This document shows positions 35,348 through 43,953 of a stretch of DNA of 64,000 nucleotides, one piece after another (positions within the stretch are counted from its first letter, which is position 1; every line of letters begins with the position of its first letter). The DNA comes from Candidatus Nitrosopelagicus sp. (GTDB lineage Archaea > Thermoproteota > Nitrososphaeria > Nitrososphaerales > Nitrosopumilaceae). The position numbers and the translations under genes are program-made. The stretch covers positions 1 through 64,000 of the forward strand of contig JAKUOP010000007.1 of the NCBI GenBank assembly GCA_022450565.1, read 5' to 3'. The notes beneath the pieces were generated by a model. It saw only the letters and a program-made list of their open reading frames with translations, was not told where the DNA came from and did no database searches.

Positions 35348-36485
35348 TATCTTTCCCCTCCATAATTTCTTTCAAATTTTCAAATACAAATTTACAATCA
35401 TAAGGTCCTGGCGATGCTTCAGGATGAAATTGAACCGCAATGCATTTTTCATTTTTATGTTTTATACCTTCAACAGTTTTATCATCTGCATTAGAAAACC
35501 ACAGATTAAATTCAGAATTCGATAAGGAATCAGGATTTATACAATATCCATGATTTTGACTTGTTACATATACCTGATTATTATCTAAATTGATACAAGG
35601 TTTATTCTGACCACGATGACCATACTTTAATTTGTAAGTTGAAGCACCTCCTGCAATACCAAGTATTTGTGCACCAAGACAAATTCCAAGTGTGGGAATT
35701 TCTTTTTTGATTAATTCTTTTGCAGTTTCAATTGTATCTGGACAGTGTTCAGGATCACCGGGACCATTACTGACAATTACGCCTTTTGGATTATGTGATA
35801 GAATTTCATCAATTGATGTATTCCAAGGAACTTTAATTGCGTTATAACCTAACTCACGAATGTTTCTGATTATTGCGTTTTTTGTTCCAGTGTCAATTAG
35901 GACAATATTGTCTTTGTCACTCCCAATTTTTTCACTAGTTTCAGTTGATACAACACTCATGAAGTTTTCATCATTATAGTTGGTAGCATCTTTTAGTTGC
36001 TCCATAACTTCATCAACATTAATTTCAGTATCAGATACACAGATAGCAGCCATCATAACACCAGACTGACGAAGTTTTTTAGTTAATTCACGAGTATCAA
36101 TTCCTGATATTCCTGGAATTTTTTCATTATTCATCCATTCATCAAGAGTCATTGAAAGATTCCAATGACTAGCAGTTAGTGATAATTCATGTATTACTAA
36201 GCCACGGGCTTGGATTTTAGAAGATTCAAAATATTTTGATACACCATCATCATTTTGAAGCTCAGGATCTGGGACTCCATAATTTCCAACCAATGGATAT
36301 GTCAAAGTTAGAATTTGCCCACTGTATGATGGATCAGTTAGTGTTTCAGTATAACCTACCATTCCAGTATTGAAGACAATTTCTCCTACGGATGTAGTAG
36401 AAAATCCGAATCCCATACCATCAAAAACTGTGCCATCAGAAAGGATCAGCTTCCCATTTTTTTCAGCGTGCTGTGATTTTTTTAT
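35340..36485 (-). CDS. carA: Carbamoyl-phosphate synthase small (glutaminase) subunit
   Basis: Glutamine amidotransferase subunit that feeds ammonia to CarB. The class I GATase triad is present: Cys in LGICLGAQILG, and His/Glu in QFHPEASPGP; N-terminal DPSYSGQILTLTYPLVGNYG is conserved. The first ATG (36416) lies inside the conserved start; the family's LILSDGTVFDG is encoded upstream, open back to a TGA at 36503, without any ATG, GTG or TTG. I extend to an ATA at 36485 as a working start; ATT 36491 and CTG 36449 are alternatives. A TATA box sits at 36524-36529. Confidence 0.88.
   Translation of the reverse strand: MKKSQHAEKNGKLILSDGTVFDGMGFGFSTTSVGEIVFNTGMVGYTETLTDPSYSGQILTLTYPLVGNYGVPDPELQNDDGVSKYFESSKIQARGLVIHELSLTASHWNLSMTLDEWMNNEKIPGISGIDTRELTKKLRQSGVMMAAICVSDTEINVDEVMEQLKDATNYNDENFMSVVSTETSEKIGSDKDNIVLIDTGTKNAIIRNIRELGYNAIKVPWNTSIDEILSHNPKGVIVSNGPGDPEHCPDTIETAKELIKKEIPTLGICLGAQILGIAGGASTYKLKYGHRGQNKPCINLDNNQVYVTSQNHGYCINPDSLSNSEFNLWFSNADDKTVEGIKHKNEKCIAVQFHPEASPGPYDCKFVFENLKEIMEGKDTA
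35355..35361 (-). promoter_or_regulatory. Shine-Dalgarno site of carB
   Basis: GGAGGGG within the last codons of carA, seven bases before the CTG at 35347. A near-perfect anti-SD match at ideal spacing is what decides the non-standard carB start. Confidence 0.65.
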
Positions 36486-36523
36486 GGAAATTGTAACCCT
36501 TCACATGTCGACATGATTCTAGA

Positions 36524-36529
36524 TTTAAA
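36524..36529 (-). promoter_or_regulatory. TATA box of the carAB operon
   Basis: TTTAAA (minus strand ATTTAAATCT) in the 68-base gap between carA and cdvC. Counting 26 bases downstream puts the transcript start near 36500, just upstream of the conserved carA N-terminal codons. Confidence 0.45.
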
Positions 36530-36553
36530 TTTTGTGTAATGATCGCAAACAAA

Positions 36554-37759
36554 TCAAAGTGCGCGGAATTGATCACTCCATTTGTGATATGCACGAACCA
36601 TTTCTATGGAAACACTAGGTTTTCTTTTGATCTTAATATTCTTAAAATCCATCATGGTTAATTCTCTAGGCATACTTGCTACCTCACCTGCTATAGGCTC
36701 ACGATAATCTGGCGATCTAAATAATTCATTTACAACTTCCATTTGCACACTTTGACAAACATCTCTAATATCACTAGCACTATAACCGTCAAATTGCTTT
36801 GCAAGACTAAGAGAATTTACACGTGAATTCTTTTTCAATGGTGAGGTATAGAGATCAAATAATTTTTCTCTAGCCTCTGTAGAAGGTAATGAAACATAAA
36901 TTCGCTTTTGAAATCGTCTAAGAAATGGATGATCAAGACTCCAAGGTTTGTTTGTGGCACCAATTACATACATCATTAATTCTTTCCCCTTACCATTTAC
37001 GCCATCCATTTCAGACAAAAATTGGTTTTTAGCCCTTATTTCACCACCAACCTCACTGTTTCTTTCACCGAGTAAAGAATCAACTTCATCAATGAAAAGA
37101 ATTACGGGTTTTCCTTCTTTTTCACAATATCCACGTGCCATTGCAAAAAGTTTTGAAACATTTTTTTCTGCTTCACCAAGCCACTTACTCATCATAGATG
37201 CTGCATCTACAACAATGAAGTATCCATCTAACTCATGCGCAGTAGCAGCTGCAAGCATTGTTTTTCCAGTTCCTGGTGGTCCGTACAATAGCATTCCCTT
37301 AGGCCATCCAAGTGGAAACAAGTCTGGTCGTTTACTTGGAAAAACTATTGATTCTTTTAATGCCTTTTTTGCATCGTCTAATCCAATTACTTCACTCCAT
37401 TTCACATCAGGTTTTTCCTTTAGAATAAGATCTTCCATACTGTCATCTGACTTTGGTTGAGCCCTTGCAATTGCTTTTTTCTGTTCTTCTGGTGATGCAT
37501 TAGGATCTAAAACTGGTTCTATATTTCCAGCACGTGTATTTTGAAGTTCTTTAACCCTATTTTGATATGCACGTATTCTTTCAGTATAGATTTGATTTAA
37601 TTTACTATCAGGATACAATCTCATTAATTTCATTAATGTAGCAGTTGCATTCTGATATCCAGAAATTGCCATTCCATATGCACCCTGTGAATCAGCCTTT
37701 ATTGCATCTGAAGCATACTTGCTAGCACTATTTTCCAATTCTTGTGGAGCCATACTCAT
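36554..37759 (-). CDS. cdvC: CdvC, Vps4-like AAA ATPase of the ESCRT division system
   Basis: 401 residues: N-terminal MIT domain (about 1-75) that binds ESCRT-III (CdvB), a linker, and an AAA module with Walker A GPPGTGKT at 160-167, Walker B ILFIDE at 220-225, arginine fingers R281-R282, and a Vps4 C-terminal helix region ending SIEMVRAYHKWSDQF. It disassembles CdvB filaments during cell division in Thaumarchaeota and Crenarchaeota. CdvA and CdvB are not in this window, in line with the usual scattering of cdv genes in Thaumarchaeota. Start ATG 37759 or 37753. Confidence 0.94.
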   Translation of the reverse strand: MSMAPQELENSASKYASDAIKADSQGAYGMAISGYQNATATLMKLMRLYPDSKLNQIYTERIRAYQNRVKELQNTRAGNIEPVLDPNASPEEQKKAIARAQPKSDDSMEDLILKEKPDVKWSEVIGLDDAKKALKESIVFPSKRPDLFPLGWPKGMLLYGPPGTGKTMLAAATAHELDGYFIVVDAASMMSKWLGEAEKNVSKLFAMARGYCEKEGKPVILFIDEVDSLLGERNSEVGGEIRAKNQFLSEMDGVNGKGKELMMYVIGATNKPWSLDHPFLRRFQKRIYVSLPSTEAREKLFDLYTSPLKKNSRVNSLSLAKQFDGYSASDIRDVCQSVQMEVVNELFRSPDYREPIAGEVASMPRELTMMDFKNIKIKRKPSVSIEMVRAYHKWSDQFRAL

Positions 37760-37871
37760 TTTAATTCACTAATGACTTCCCTGTAGATTTGACTAGGTAT
37801 TCACGTGAGTAAATTGCTGTCAAATATTTGGTTAAAATTATTCAACTGCATTTTGTGCCTAACACGTGTAA

Positions 37872-38240
37872 TTAATGTGTGGAATTAAGAAATTGAGACT
37901 CAAATTCTTTGATTTTCTTCATTGAAAAATCTGCGGATATTGATAGTTCATCAATTTTCCCATCCATAGTTTCTAATGAATTAATAGTGGAATTTAGTAT
38001 GTCCACAAATTTTTTCATGTGTTGATATGTGGTTTTTTTACTTTCATACTTAGTAAGTACTAATTCACACATTGTAAGAATTTTGTATAAATCTTCTAAT
38101 TCAGACGGCTCTAATTTTTCAATTATAACTTTCTTATCACCAAAAGTTGACAGTTTCTTCTCAACTGTGGTTATTAGATTTCTTACTTCCAGTAAATTTC
38201 TTTGAGAATCATTTTTTTGTATTTTCATAAAAACTACCAT
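37872..38240 (-). CDS. Coiled-coil hypothetical protein
   Basis: 122 residues, almost all helix with heptad-like leucines and charged residues (LLEVRNLITTVEKKLSTFGDKK, then ILNSTINSLETMDGKIDELS). No enzyme motif. Start ATG 38240 or 38228. Upstream of cdvC on the same strand with a 112-base gap, so association with division is possible but not shown. Confidence 0.6.
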   Translation of the reverse strand: MVVFMKIQKNDSQRNLLEVRNLITTVEKKLSTFGDKKVIIEKLEPSELEDLYKILTMCELVLTKYESKKTTYQHMKKFVDILNSTINSLETMDGKIDELSISADFSMKKIKEFESQFLNSTH

Positions 38241-38347
38241 TTGTTGTTAAACATTAGGCTAGAACGTGTAAATTTTAGAGTGGTACATCAAAAATGATTT
38301 AGTTACACAAGAGGAAAAAATAAAAAGAAAAGAGAAGTTGGATAATT

Positions 38348-38806
38348 GTGATTGAAGAGAGGTTAAAAGAACTTGGCATTATCCTACCTGTTCCCCCAAA
38401 ACCTGCAGGTTCATATGTTCCTGTAGTAGTTTCAGGAAATCTAGTATTTGTATCAGGTCAAATTCCTATCGAAGATGGTAAGCTGAAATATCAAGGAAAA
38501 GTTGAAAATGATCAAACAATAGAAAATGCCCAATGTGCAGCTAGACTCTGTATTGTTAATGGACTATCCCAAATCAAGACATATTTTGGCACATTAGATA
38601 ATATACAAAAAATAGTTAGAATCTCAGGTTTTGTTAATTCAAATGAGAGTTTTACAGCACAACCAAGAGTAATTAATACCGCGTCTGATCTACTGGTAAA
38701 TATTTTTGGTGAAAAAGGTAGACATTCACGAATTGCAGTTGGTGTTTCAAGTTTACCGTTAAATGCAACTGTTGAAATTGATATGATAGTAGAGATTACT
38801 GATTAA
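38348..38806 (+). CDS. RidA/YjgF-family protein
   Basis: 152 residues with the YjgF/RidA core: LVFVSGQIPIEDGKL, the helix TIENAQCAARLCIVNGLSQIKTYFGTLDNIQKIVRISGFV, and C-terminal GVSSLPLNATVEIDMIVEI. RidA proteins deaminate reactive enamine/imine intermediates; this longer, YjgF-subfamily member lacks the usual Arg ligand in the SRxAVGV block (here HSRIAVGVSSLP, which does contain an Arg). Starts with GTG. Confidence 0.85.
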   Translation: MIEERLKELGIILPVPPKPAGSYVPVVVSGNLVFVSGQIPIEDGKLKYQGKVENDQTIENAQCAARLCIVNGLSQIKTYFGTLDNIQKIVRISGFVNSNESFTAQPRVINTASDLLVNIFGEKGRHSRIAVGVSSLPLNATVEIDMIVEITD

Positions 38807-39354
38807 ATTTTTGATACTGACTTTTCTAATTCTTCTGCTAATGCTTCATAATCAGAACGAGACTTGCCAATTTCTTTTAGTTTAAGATCTTCAATTTTTC
38901 CTAAACGGTCATCTACTTCTTTTGAAACATTATTCAATCTGGAATCTGCCATCATGAATAATCTGTTGTTCTCTTTCCACAAATGCTCTCTTACATGTAT
39001 GACATAGTTTTGTAACGATGCAATAAGTTCCTCTGAATCACCTGATTCAAGATATGCTTTTGCACTCACCTCAATCTGTCCTGCAAGTTGGTTAGTAATT
39101 TTATGTTCCATAATCATTCTTGGTATTGGACCCATTTTTGTTGGCATTCCAGATTGTCCTAAAGCAGGGAACAAAACTTCTTCCTCTTTGCCATGATGAC
39201 ACACATGTGTAAAATTATGTGTAAAATCAATAGTTGGTAAAAGTATCTGTTCAGGGATGCTCTTGCCATCCATAAGAAGTGATGTAGTAGTCTCAAGTGC
39301 ATTAAGAACTTTTTCTATTAATTTGTGATCATTTCGTAATGATGTTGTTGACAA
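38803..39354 (-). CDS. Hemerythrin-domain protein
   Basis: 183 residues forming a hemerythrin HHE four-helix bundle with di-iron ligands placed as expected: NDHKLIEKVL, HVCHHGKEEEVLF (H-H-x3-E), MEHKITNQL, and HVREHLWKENNRLF (H-x3-H and E). A C-terminal helical tail follows. Such proteins sense or bind O2, NO or peroxide; relevant in a nitrite/NO-producing ammonia oxidiser. TTG start. It is 4 bases downstream of the DHH phosphoesterase, so in one operon. Confidence 0.86.
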   Translation of the reverse strand: MSTTSLRNDHKLIEKVLNALETTTSLLMDGKSIPEQILLPTIDFTHNFTHVCHHGKEEEVLFPALGQSGMPTKMGPIPRMIMEHKITNQLAGQIEVSAKAYLESGDSEELIASLQNYVIHVREHLWKENNRLFMMADSRLNNVSKEVDDRLGKIEDLKLKEIGKSRSDYEALAEELEKSVSKI

Positions 39355-39358
39355 TTTA

Positions 39359-40357
39359 CTATCCTAGTGAATCATTTAGGTTTTTGATGAATTTTTTGAT
39401 ATTTTCTTTTGGTACAGATGCACCACACGCCTTATCATGACCACCACCAGATCCGCCTGCTTCTGTGGCAAGTTTATTGACAAGTTTACCTAAGTGCACT
39501 TTACATGCCTTAGAACCTCGAACTGATACAGCATAAATTCCATAATCTGTACGTTCTTTGTATGCAACACCAACGTCTTTTCCGGATAAACCTAAGACAA
39601 AATTTACTGCACCACTTGCACCAGAATCAAGTATTTCCATATAGCCTAAATTTTTCATTACCTTCATTGACTCCTTCACTTTTGATATAATTGCTGCAAG
39701 TTTTTCTACTTGAATTTGCGCAAATTCATATGAATTAGGAATTTCATGTGGATATTTGGATTCACTTAATTCATCAACAAGATACAAAAGATAATCTGGA
39801 TCATTTTGGTGACCAACTATGTTATATGTTAAAACAGTTGCACTGATTAATGCAAATTGTCTATCAAATATCTGTAAAAGTTTTGAACCTAATGGACGAT
39901 CTTCCATATAATCAGTAATAGCAGCACATGCTGCAATAAATGCCGAATGATCATTCAATTTTTTTTTGTATGCGTTGTAAACCTGAACAGTTGTACATTC
40001 ATTAATATCATGAATAACTTTGACTTTAATTTCTTCTAATTGCTTTATTATTTTTTTGTCAAGATCATGATGATCAATGTATGTCACCTTAACACTACGT
40101 TTTCTTAAAGTGGTCAGAAGATCAACAAACTCACGTTCATTTTTCTTATTTAATCCTAGATCACAAACATAAAGTTCTTTCAGTTTTTGATCAGACTCTA
40201 ATGGCTTCATAGAATCCATCATACCAGGGTAATCAACTAGTATAGAAGTACCACCAAAAGCCTGTTTTATGAGTGCAGCAGAACTTATCCCATCTGCATC
40301 TTCTTCATGTGATACACAAACTATCTTTGTCTTAATGGATTTTTTTGTAGAAACCAT
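39359..40357 (-). CDS. DHH-family phosphoesterase with DHHA1 domain
   Basis: 332 residues. DHH motifs: HEEDADGISSA (I), CDLGLN (II), IDHHD (III) and the C-terminal DHHA1 GGSGGGHDKACGA. Members include RecJ-like nucleases, oligoribonucleases (NrnA) and cyclic-dinucleotide phosphodiesterases. The archaeal subgroup is often a RecJ/GAN-type exonuclease, but this cannot be decided by eye. Co-transcribed with the hemerythrin gene. Confidence 0.88.
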   Translation of the reverse strand: MVSTKKSIKTKIVCVSHEEDADGISSAALIKQAFGGTSILVDYPGMMDSMKPLESDQKLKELYVCDLGLNKKNEREFVDLLTTLRKRSVKVTYIDHHDLDKKIIKQLEEIKVKVIHDINECTTVQVYNAYKKKLNDHSAFIAACAAITDYMEDRPLGSKLLQIFDRQFALISATVLTYNIVGHQNDPDYLLYLVDELSESKYPHEIPNSYEFAQIQVEKLAAIISKVKESMKVMKNLGYMEILDSGASGAVNFVLGLSGKDVGVAYKERTDYGIYAVSVRGSKACKVHLGKLVNKLATEAGGSGGGHDKACGASVPKENIKKFIKNLNDSLG

Positions 40358-40411
40358 ACACTGTTTTCATCTTTCCCTCATTTAAACCAAGAATGAAAAA
40401 ATTGTATGAAA

Positions 40412-40603
40412 CTATTTTGTTTTAGGCAAAAGTTTCTTCTGTTGTTTATTGAAATTTAATACGGATGAATAAATTTCATAAAATGTTCCACCAGATAATT
40501 GATTTTCACTATCAAATTTTTGAATTAGTTTTAAGAACTCTGGTGATGCATTAAGTATTGCATCATCAACCTGTTTTGCCAACTCACGCTCAATATGTGA
40601 CAT
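40412..40603 (-). CDS. Small hypothetical protein
   Basis: 63 residues, soluble, helical, no motif recognised (MSHIERELAKQVDDAIL, then GGTFYEIYSSVLNF). 54 bases upstream of the DHH phosphoesterase on the same strand, so possibly co-transcribed. Divergent from citrate synthase. Function unknown. Confidence 0.55.
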   Translation of the reverse strand: MSHIERELAKQVDDAILNASPEFLKLIQKFDSENQLSGGTFYEIYSSVLNFNKQQKKLLPKTK

Positions 40604-40690
40604 AAATTTTAATTAAAATTTGCGATATATGCCCGAACTTTGATAGATTAGACTAAGTACTAAATTTATTGACAAAGATGAGTCTTGAAA

Positions 40691-40698
40691 ATTTAAAA
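40691..40698 (+). promoter_or_regulatory. TATA box of citrate synthase
   Basis: ATTTAAAA centred 26 bases before ATG 40721, so a leaderless transcript would start on that ATG rather than on ATG 40712. Confidence 0.5.
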
Positions 40699-40720
40699 GT
40701 CGTGTTTTGAGATGAAAAGT

Positions 40721-41884
40721 ATGGAAACTAAAAATATCGGGCTGAGGGATATTACAGTCGCTGATACAAAAATATCTCACATTGATGGAAAAAAAGGAAA
40801 GCTAATCTATCGTGGATTTGATGTTTTGGATTTAACCAAAAATTCAAATTTTGAGGAAACTTGTTATATTTTATTACATGATCACTTGCCAACACAAAAA
40901 GAATTTGAAGAATTCAAAAGAAAAATACGAGATTCTCGACAAATTGCATCTCAAATGCAGAAAAATATGGGGAATTGGAGAAAAGATGCTGAGCCCATGG
41001 ACGTTCTGCAAGCATTTGTTGCAGCATTAGCAGGATACTACAATGAAAAAGGCACTGCGAAAGAAATAAGCCATCAAAGAGCAATTAATTTGATTGCAAA
41101 AGTACCAACAATAGTTGCAAGTTGGGATAGAATTCGAAATTCTAAAGAACCGATCCAACCAGATTCAAGTCTAAGCCATGCTGCGAACTTTCTATACATG
41201 CTAAAAGGGGAAAAACCAGATAAAGAACTTGAACGAATTTTTGATGTATGTTTAATTCTTCATGCTGATCATACGTTTAACGCTTCAACATTTGCGGCAA
41301 GAGAAGTTGCTTCAACAAGAGCACATATGTATTCTGCAGTAAGTGCCGCAGTTGGTGCCTTAAGTGGCGAATTACATGGTGGAGCCAATTTTGAAGTTAT
41401 GAAAATGCTCTTAGATATCAAAAATGAAAATAATGTTGAAGAATGGGTTACAAATCGATTAAAAAATGGTGATAGAGTTATGGGCATGGGGCATGCAGTT
41501 TACAAAACGGTTGACCCAAGATCAACTGTTCTAAAAGAATTATCAAAAACACTTGCCAAAAAAACACAAATGCCATGGTATGATATTACAAAAAACATCG
41601 AAGATTCAACTGTTAGATATATGAAAAAGGAAAAAAAGAAAGAAATTTTTCCAAATGTGGATCTTTACAGTGCATCAGTCTACTACATGCTAGGAATTCC
41701 TATGGATCTAAATACACCGATATTTGCAGTTTCAAGAGTGGCAGGATGGTCTGCTCATGTAATTGAAGAAAGATTTGCTGAGGCTGCCCCAAAACCAATG
41801 CTGTATAGGCCTAAAGCAGTCTATGTTGGAAAATATGATGGTCCGCAAGGTTGTGCATACATTCCAATTGATAAGAGAAAATAG
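40721..41884 (+). CDS. gltA: Citrate synthase
   Basis: About 387 residues, the size of archaeal/small bacterial citrate synthase. Catalytic His in SGELHGGAN, His in VMGMGHAVYKTVDPR, and the Arg/Asp signature near IFAVSRVAGWSAHVIEER. Condenses acetyl-CoA and oxaloacetate to citrate, the entry to the (mostly biosynthetic) TCA steps that provide 2-oxoglutarate. I prefer ATG 40721 for its spacing to the TATA box; ATG 40712 is three codons upstream. Confidence 0.94.
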   Translation: METKNIGLRDITVADTKISHIDGKKGKLIYRGFDVLDLTKNSNFEETCYILLHDHLPTQKEFEEFKRKIRDSRQIASQMQKNMGNWRKDAEPMDVLQAFVAALAGYYNEKGTAKEISHQRAINLIAKVPTIVASWDRIRNSKEPIQPDSSLSHAANFLYMLKGEKPDKELERIFDVCLILHADHTFNASTFAAREVASTRAHMYSAVSAAVGALSGELHGGANFEVMKMLLDIKNENNVEEWVTNRLKNGDRVMGMGHAVYKTVDPRSTVLKELSKTLAKKTQMPWYDITKNIEDSTVRYMKKEKKKEIFPNVDLYSASVYYMLGIPMDLNTPIFAVSRVAGWSAHVIEERFAEAAPKPMLYRPKAVYVGKYDGPQGCAYIPIDKRK

Positions 41885-41888
41885 AAAA

Positions 41889-42110
41889 TTAATTTCTTGT
41901 TCTTAGCCAGTCTTTTGCCTTTGAATTGATGTCATTTGTATAAAGCACTTCAAAGACCATATCATAAAATGTGATTCCTTTTTTTTGTGCCTGTGCATCA
42001 AGCCATTTTATGCCATCAGCAAGTTCAGGATCAAACTCAGAAAAATCCACAAGTTCGTCTACCATTTTTTTAAAGAAATTATGTGATTTCATCATGAAAA
42101 CGGTTTTCAT
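41889..42110 (-). CDS. Small hypothetical protein
   Basis: 73 residues, acidic-basic mix, helical: a DELVDFSEFDPELADGIKWLDAQAQKKGITFYDMVFEVLYT core. No motif or homologue recognised. Starts at ATG 42110 or 42095/42092. Located between citrate synthase (convergent) and another orphan (divergent). Confidence 0.58.
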   Translation of the reverse strand: MKTVFMMKSHNFFKKMVDELVDFSEFDPELADGIKWLDAQAQKKGITFYDMVFEVLYTNDINSKAKDWLRTRN

Positions 42111-42171
42111 AATTGATCATTAAGCCCAGAATTCAAATTATGTTGATAAAGCACTTCTATTTGATTGACAT

Positions 42172-42615
42172 ATGGAGCATGAATTATTCTTTGATGGAAC
42201 TGTAAAGAAATATTCATGGTCAATAAAAACTAGCGATGAAATAGTAAATCAATCCAGAGTACATCCTCCATCATACCTATCAGGAGGAAAATTAGACGTT
42301 CAAAACGAAAAAGAATCAAAATTTATCGCACTTCATGTGGGGATTTATTGGGGTCTTGGTGTGTTTATCATCAAAGACTACGATATAGTGAATGTAATGT
42401 GTGATTCAAATGAAACATATGAAATTTTATACAATAACACTTCAACAGATAATCAAATAATTAATGACAAAATTCATTTCATAAACCAATTAACAGATCA
42501 CAGAAATCTAAAAATCGTGTACAAAATTATCAAGCCCGAAAATAATCTAGCAACAAAATACCTTTCAACTGAAAATGAAGAATTTGTAGGAAAAAATTCT
42601 AGGGACTTTGTTTAA
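42172..42615 (+). CDS. Hypothetical protein
   Basis: 147 residues, soluble, with beta-rich pattern (KYSWSIKTSDEIVNQSRVHPPSYLSGGKLDV; FIALHVGIYWGLGVFIIKDYD). No domain recognised. Its 3' end overlaps the original C-terminal coding end of the glycerate kinase gene by 17 bases, tail to tail. Confidence 0.58.
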   Translation: MEHELFFDGTVKKYSWSIKTSDEIVNQSRVHPPSYLSGGKLDVQNEKESKFIALHVGIYWGLGVFIIKDYDIVNVMCDSNETYEILYNNTSTDNQIINDKIHFINQLTDHRNLKIVYKIIKPENNLATKYLSTENEEFVGKNSRDFV

Positions 42616-43876
42616 GAATCACACCTATATCGTTCACATTTGTATGAGTTGGTCCAGTCCATATTAATCCACCAAACTTTCTAAAGAAATTAAATGAGTC
42701 ATTATTTTTTAAAAATTTATCACACGGTTCCATCCTAACAGTAGATACAATTGCGCCTGCAAATTTAGTATTACCATCAATACCATCAGTACCAATTGAT
42801 GAAATTATACATGAGTGATTTTTTTATTTTTTTGATAAATGTAAAACTAGTTCTTGGTTTCTTCCACCCATTCCTTTACCTAAGACATCAACTGTGGTTT
42901 CACCACCAAAAATTATGCATGACTTTTTTGTGGTCTTTAATTTTCTAGAAATTTTATTTGCTGCAATCATAACATTAGAATTTAAATTAGAAACTATGGA
43001 TGTAGTATATCCTAATTTCTCAGATTTAATTTTCATGGCAATGAGGGAATTTTTATTATTTCCAATTATGACATTTCTTAATTTTGGTTTTAATGGGGTT
43101 TCACTGATTTTCCCATTTTTACCGTTGTTTAAAACAGTAATTACATTTCTTGGTATTTTTTTCTCAATTTTATATTTTCTAATTATTTTTAATGCGTTTG
43201 AAAAAGTGGTTTTATCAGCATATGTAATGCCAGACGATATTGAACTTAGATCATCGCCTATTACGTCTGATAAAACAAAGGAAATTCCAGAGCCTGGCAT
43301 AGTCTCAACCAATTTGCCACCTTTAATTTTTGAAATATGTTTTCTGACACAGGAAATTTCATTGATATTTGCTCCACATTTGATTAATTGTTGATTAACA
43401 CGAATTTTTTCTTTAAGAGAAATCATGTTAGGTAATGTAACCAAGGCAGAACCGCCACCAGAAATTAAAAATATTATAAAATCATTTTTTGTAGTTGAAT
43501 CAACAAAATTTTTTATGTATTTACCTGCCTTTAGACTATTCGTATTTGGTAATGGATGACCTGCTTTAAAACGGCGGATGTTTTTTTGATGAAACAGTGC
43601 TTCTTGTCTTGATGGAATTACAATAATTCCACTTCTAAAATCTACTTTTGATGATACAAATTTTGCCATGGAATCTGCGGCTTTTCCAATTGCAATTAGA
43701 TACACATTATCGAATTTGTTAAGGTTGATTGTGGATTTTCCAAGTTTTATCTTATTCTTAAAAAAATATTTTGTAAGTCCAATTTGGGGATTTGCATATA
43801 ATAATCCTTCATCAAGAATTTTTATTGCATCATAAATTTTTTTATCATTTTTTAGTCTATAGTTAGTTTTTAGCAT
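42599..43876 (-). pseudogene. Glycerate 2-kinase (MOFRL family) interrupted by an in-frame TAA
   Basis: The open frame from ATG 43876 ends at a TAA (42824-42826), giving 350 residues: GKAADSMAKF, GHPLPN, ISGGGSALVTLP and GGRNQELVLHLSKK. The same frame continues for 75 more codons to a TAG at 42599-42601 and encodes the missing family C-terminus: IGTDGIDGNTKFAGA, FLKNNDSFNFF and TGPTHTNVNDIGVIL. Together they make about 425 codons, the usual length. So a single nonsense codon, set between two A7 runs, splits a normal glycerate kinase. Either a recent pseudogene, readthrough, or a base error. Confidence 0.85.
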
Positions 43877-43923
43877 CTATGTAATGAAAGAAAAAATGAC
43901 TTAAAGTCTTTCTAGGTTGTAAG

Positions 43924-43932
43924 ATATAAAAA
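43924..43932 (+). promoter_or_regulatory. TATA box of the iron-type alcohol dehydrogenase gene
   Basis: ATATAAAAA centred 26 bases before ATG 43954; strong and at leaderless spacing. Confidence 0.6.
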
Positions 43933-43953
43933 GAGAAGGAAAATCCAGATTGT

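Noticed and set aside
36948..37460. 170-codon plus-strand frame opposite cdvC
   Set aside because: Antisense of the AAA module; a shadow of conserved codons.
42824..42826. Pyrrolysine or selenocysteine recoding of the glycerate kinase stop
   Set aside because: The codon is TAA, not TAG or TGA, and there is no conserved special residue expected there.
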